Positions 59,517 to 64,000 of a stretch of 64,000 bases of DNA are shown piece by piece. The notes below the pieces were generated by a model. That model had not been told where the DNA came from, searched no databases, and saw only the letters and a list, made by a program, of their open reading frames with translations. The stretch covers positions 98,765,796 through 98,829,795 of the forward strand of contig NC_081412.1 in the NCBI RefSeq assembly GCF_030272615.1, written 5' to 3'. The position numbers and the translations under genes were made by a program. Each line of letters begins with the position of its first letter. Positions within the stretch are counted from its first letter, which is position 1. Source of the DNA: Cryptomeria japonica. Taxonomy: Eukaryota > Streptophyta > Pinopsida > Cupressales > Cupressaceae.

Positions 59517-60725
59517 ATGGGGGACATGAGTTATAGAGAGATGTCTCTTAAACTTGTTGAAACTAAGGATGCCCTAGAAACTTTGAGAGGCAAGTATAAA
59601 AATTCACTGGCTAAAAGGAAAGAGCTTACTGAACAACTGTTGGAAGTCTCTAAAAGAAGCTCTTCTGATGAAGCAAACATAGATGCATTGGTTGAGGAAG
59701 TGGAGAAACTAAATGGTGAGAAAACTATCTTGAGGAGAGAGCTTGAAGCCCTTACAATCTAGATGAGTCGGGAACTTGAAGCAAGGAGGGCAGTTGAAGA
59801 CAAGATCAAAGAGAAAGATCATGAGATCTTTAAGATAAATCAAGAAAATGGCACTTTATATGCACATTGGCACGAGGAGAAAGAAGAAAAAGAAGAAATC
59901 AAAGCAGACCTTGATATGGCAATGTCTCTTAGAGAGACTCTTATGAAGCATAATGAAGATCTTACTAAAGAGCTTGCAGAAGCTAATGAGAGGCTTGCAA
60001 AATTTAACAAGAGTTCTACCATGTTGGATGAACAGATCCAATCTCAGAGGATGAATGGTGATACATCTGGGTTAGGATGCAATACATTTGAGAAAGGAGA
60101 ACCTTCTGATACTAAGGTCAACATGCATGAAGGTAAACCTTCTCCTAAGACTCAGAAAACCACTGGTAAGAAATCTTATAAATTTGTTTGTTTCAACTGC
60201 CATAAGCCAGGACATACTGCTAATGTTTGTAGAAGCAAATCTAATGTTAATACTGGTTATAGACCTAATACTAATCAGAGATATATGCCTAGAAGATTTG
60301 AAGGTTATTGTTACACATGCAACATGTATGGGCATAAATCTATTGAATACAGGTATGGAGCTAATAATCCAACACCTCACATGAATCAGAGTTATGTTGC
60401 TGATTGGAGAAGGAATTTCAATGACCAGAGAAGTCCAAATTGGCAAAGACCCTATGCTAACCGGTCTAGTCCCTATGAGATGGAGAAGAGAATGAATGTG
60501 GTATGCACAATCTATAATAACTTTGGTCATGTGGCTATGAACTGCAGAAGAAGGACTGGTAGAGGCAATGTTGGACCTTGGAGAGCTTCTGGTATGGTTT
60601 GTTATCATTGTCGTAAACCAGGATATATGGCAAAGTTCTACAAATCTAAATTGAACAAACTGGTGAATCAATCACGTGACCGAAAAGGGAAGATGAAAGT
60701 TGATGTGGAGGAGACCAGAGCATAA
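59517..60725 (+). pseudogene. Gag-like protein of copy 2, one internal stop
   Basis: Opens at ATG 59517 (MGDMSYREMS) and aligns to the copy 1 protein along its length. A TAG at 59760 interrupts the coiled coil; otherwise the frame is open to 60725, spanning the point where copy 1 is shifted. The first zinc knuckle (CFNCHKPGHTANVC) is intact. The second, third and fourth have each lost zinc ligands to tyrosine (KSIEYR, CTIYNN, PGYMAKFY). Confidence 0.8.
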
Positions 60726-61282
60726 ATGAATGGAATCTAGAAAAACAAGGATGATGAGGTAACTAAAGTAAAATCATCTGAAGATCTTATTTCTTCACCT
60801 GGTGTGGAGAACCCTTCACCGACAAACTAAGTTGTTTATACAGCTTAGGGGGAACTTAATGTTACATCTATTTACGAACCCCCTGAAGGACCATGAGGTA
60901 TGTTAAATCTGCATGCTTTGATGTTATATGATGTTAAGAAGTGATTATGTGATCAAACCAGTAGGTTTGATGTGTTATGTGAACCGATATTGTGTTTTAA
61001 GACATTTTAGGGTTTTACTAGTAATGGCATTTGATGCGATAGATAATGGGTAAATAAAAGGAAGTTTTTGAATTTTATTTGTCATGTTGCATTTGTATGA
61101 GCACTTAGAGAGCGAATAGAGAACATCATAATTTTGTTTGTAGCATCTAACTTGTTTGACAGATATTCGAAGTGATCGACAATTGGTTTAGAGAACTTCG
61201 TCAGTGTCTGAAACCCTAGTGCAGAAGTGGGAAAAGGTATTTTTTAGAGATCTTGCTATCTTTGAAGTTTGATTTTTTGAAA
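60726..61282 (+). other. Spacer between the two proteins of copy 2
   Basis: Non-coding. It includes CTTAGGGGGAACTTAATGTTA near 60845, the counterpart of CTTAGGGGGAGCTTAATGTTA at 8229. This G-rich word lies between the two frames in both copies. Confidence 0.4.
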
Positions 61283-63909
61283 ATAGATACACCACATCTA
61301 GTTGATGTTACCTATAGGCCACGACCTGAATTCAAAAGACATCCATTTAAATTTGAAGAAACTGATCCCGTCGGAGCCCTATCCGGAGTACCCTATGGTG
61401 TATTACATGTTGAAGATTTTAGATCATTTTACCATTGCAAAGTGGAAGATTTGGGTATGGTTGCTATTTTTTATCAATATAAAGCACTGTGTAATGAAAA
61501 TGGTATCTTGAATGATCAATACAAGAAGGTTACCGACAAAGGGTTTCATCATGCACTCAATTTCATTAATGACTTTGTAAATGAACATGTTAGATACGTG
61601 CTTAGCAGGATACATGATCAGTTTATGTGGCTTGACCGACCACATAAAATCTCTAAGGAAGCTATTCACGCAGTCACCGGACTTTGTGCAACTAGTGAGG
61701 TACCTTTACTAAGATCCGTTCCAAAGAATGATGTAGAAAAGCTAACATGATCCAAATGGGATGGCAGAGCTATGACAATAAACAATACCAATGATCCGAC
61801 AGTGAAATATGCTTCAATAGTGATTGGTTACAGGATATACTACTCAAGTAAGATGAATAGTGTACCGGTAGCTGCTATTCATACTGCTTACCGAATGATT
61901 ATAGAAGATGTTGATTGTGATCTATCTGAAGCATTGAGAAGTCAATTGATGCTAAATCTAGAGGCTATTAAGAAGGACAAAAGATTGAGGTTCAAATTTG
62001 GTCAACTCATTCTTGATCTATTCTTTTATTTTCAAAATTCTTTTCCTAGTATTGGTGATATTCAATAGATTGGAGGCACTCCTACTTTGATGAAAATGAA
62101 GAATAGTATTAGGATGCTAGGTAATTATTTTGATAAGATTGCATGGGGATACTTTAAGGATTTTCAGAAGAAAATGCATGCAAGAGAAAGGATACCGACA
62201 AAGGTAGTTAACCACTATGAAAAAACAATTTCTTTTATGGTGGACACAAATACTTGTATGATGGAAGTTGTAGAACCCCAGACTACTTGGGTTATACCCA
62301 TGGGGTATGAAGTTGATAAAGAACTATTAATTGCACATGCTAACCATCTACTTGGACAATCGGTTGATTCAACAGCAGAACATTTTGGCACTTACAAGGA
62401 GAAATCCCTTCAAGTGCACTCTGAACTTACCAACTGATTATAGCCAAGAAATTTAGAAAGGAAGTTGAAGCCTTTGCTGAGAAAGCGAGATTCACAAAGG
62501 AAGCCATTGTTGAAGCTAGAGCAAAGCATATTGCTCAATAGGTTGGAACATCTAATACTCCAACTGACACCTCCATCGGCATGCAAACAAGAGCTGGAAA
62601 AGGGAAAGTTGCATAAAAAGAAAAACCAGCAGTTGTAAAGAAAGAGAAACCAACAGCAAAATCTTCAAAGATTTAGTTCCAGAAAAGAGGAAAGGTTGTT
62701 GATCCTCCAACTGAACCGGTTAAAACTAGTAAAAGAAAGAAGCAACAAGCTCATAAACTAGCATCAACAAATGCAGATGTTGAAGACATTGAATTTGAGA
62801 AAGAGAAGAAAGTCCTAAGAACTATTCGCAGGAAATTTAAGGTTGTTGGAACCTCCACTGTCAAATCTATGGAGAAACTGGTAAATAAACCTACTACTCT
62901 TGATAAACTGTTAAGAAGTATTATGGAATATGGTGTTATTAAGGGATTGAATAAAGTGTATGATAATCTTAGTGAGAATGAACAAAGGTTAATAGAAGAT
63001 GCAGTTGTGTATATGATGAATAAATATAGTAAAGCCCTTATTGAGCTGCAAGGGAAAATATCAAATTCATTATACAACAAAATTGATGCAAGGTGGCAAG
63101 CTACAATGAAGTAGGACAGAGAATTTGTTGATAATACACTCAAAAGTCTTCAATCGAAAGCCACAAAGGAAGAATTAGATGATATTTTGTTGAATGCAAA
63201 ATCTTCCTTTAGATCTAAGAAAAGACTGACAAGGATGTTAATTGGTGAGACTCAATCAGTCTAGCAAGAGACTGAAATTTTGCTAAAGAAGTCTTTGGGT
63301 CTAATTCCTACCGAAGAGGAATATGATAAGGATGTTGAACCTGTAAAGCTTAAGGGTGAAGATTTTCCAGAAGGTATTAAACCTATTGATTTTAAGCCCG
63401 ATGACATTGTGTTAGATGACCAACCGATGAACACACAAACATAACCAGTGTTTATTCCTGATGATGATACTGGTGATAATATTGATGGTAATATAGATGT
63501 GTATGATGTAGATGCTCAGATGTCTGAACAATATGAGCAAAATCAAGAACATGAAGGAAAGAAAGATGAAGAAGAAAATAAGGATGAGGAGCCACTAGAA
63601 GATAATTAGATTGTAGATACTCAACTGCCATTGGTAACGGACATTAATGAAGATAAGAAAGAAGAGAAGAATGAAGAAACTGAAAAGGAAAAGGAAGAAG
63701 GGAAAACTGACAACAAAGAGGGAAGAGAGGAGAATAAGGTAGAAAAGACTAAACCCATAAAGACACCTTTGTCACTTGATTCCAAAAAGAAAGTTGTTGA
63801 TGAAGAAGATGATGATGATGATGATGCATTGAGCATTCAAGGACCCCTTGACATGGATAAACTGAGTTCTATTGAGTTAATGGAGATTGCAACTTCCATG
63901 CAATCCTGA
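61283..63909 (+). pseudogene. Second protein of the LTR family, copy 2, broken
   Basis: Homologous to 8666-11969. The ATG of copy 1 is ATA here (61283). Blocks in order: MWLDRPHKIS, VPKNDVEKLT and then a TGA at 61748, AAIHTAYRMI, MKNSIRMLGN, WGYFKDFQKKMHARER, KYSKALIELQGK and the acidic LSIQGPLDMD. Several stops and shifts separate them. The sequence after 63909 still resembles copy 1 and runs off the window. The low-complexity acidic and basic tail is present in both copies. No catalytic motif is recognised. Confidence 0.65.
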
Positions 63910-64000
63910 GATAAAAAGAAGAGGATGAAAGAACAACAGAATGAGGTCAAGACCATAAGGAATGATGTAGATATTTTGTCTAGTCTCCTACTGGAGACTG

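Noticed and set aside
1-64000. CRISPR arrays, operons, bacterial promoters, rRNA or tRNA genes
   Set aside because: None seen; the sequence is eukaryotic, and the repeats present are transposons, tandem arrays and microsatellites.

Overview
The window looks like nuclear DNA of a seed plant with a large, repeat-rich genome. A conifer or other gymnosperm is my inference, because the one clear host gene has introns of 2 to 14 kb packed with transposons. Support comes from spliced eukaryotic gene structure, LTR elements whose primer sites match the plant initiator methionine tRNA, plant-type LINEs ending in an RNase H domain, hAT transposons and long TA microsatellites. I saw no bacterial features, rRNA or tRNA genes.

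Host gene. On the minus strand, from 55381 down to at least 27214, nine exons join in phase into a 486-codon reading frame for an NSD/ASH1-class histone lysine methyltransferase. Its order is PHD finger, extended PHD pair, AWS, SET, post-SET. The SET part resembles plant ASHH3. A donor site after the ninth exon implies at least one further 3' exon that I could not find. Intron 5 holds a LINE, intron 3 a decayed LINE piece, and intron 2 a Copia-like LTR element plus a local duplication.

Left arm (1-27 kb), nearly all mobile DNA. It holds a small hAT-like element with a palindromic core and 8-base target duplication (1574-2244). A 7.7-kb LTR retrotransposon (5703-13440, target duplication GCAAT) has split a truncated LINE (LINE-C) whose rest runs 13446-15057. 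A complete but inactivated hAT transposon (15305-19478, target duplication CTCAGAAC) follows. A LINE remnant (LINE-B, 23080-26066) carries its own target duplication and has a solo-LTR-like segment and a tiny hAT-type MITE nested in it.

Middle (28-55 kb): the methyltransferase introns, with LINE-A (about 30100-34788) and the Copia derivative (41592-47192).

Right arm (55.4-64 kb): a four-unit AT-rich tandem array, degenerate telomere-like repeats, and a second copy of the 7.7-kb LTR family entering at about 58.3 kb and running off the window.

The most unusual item is that LTR family. Both copies code for a coiled-coil, zinc-knuckle Gag-like protein followed by a long second protein (about 1,000 codons, broken here). 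I see no protease, integrase, reverse transcriptase or RNase H in the complete copy. It looks like a non-autonomous family carrying an unrelated protein in place of pol.
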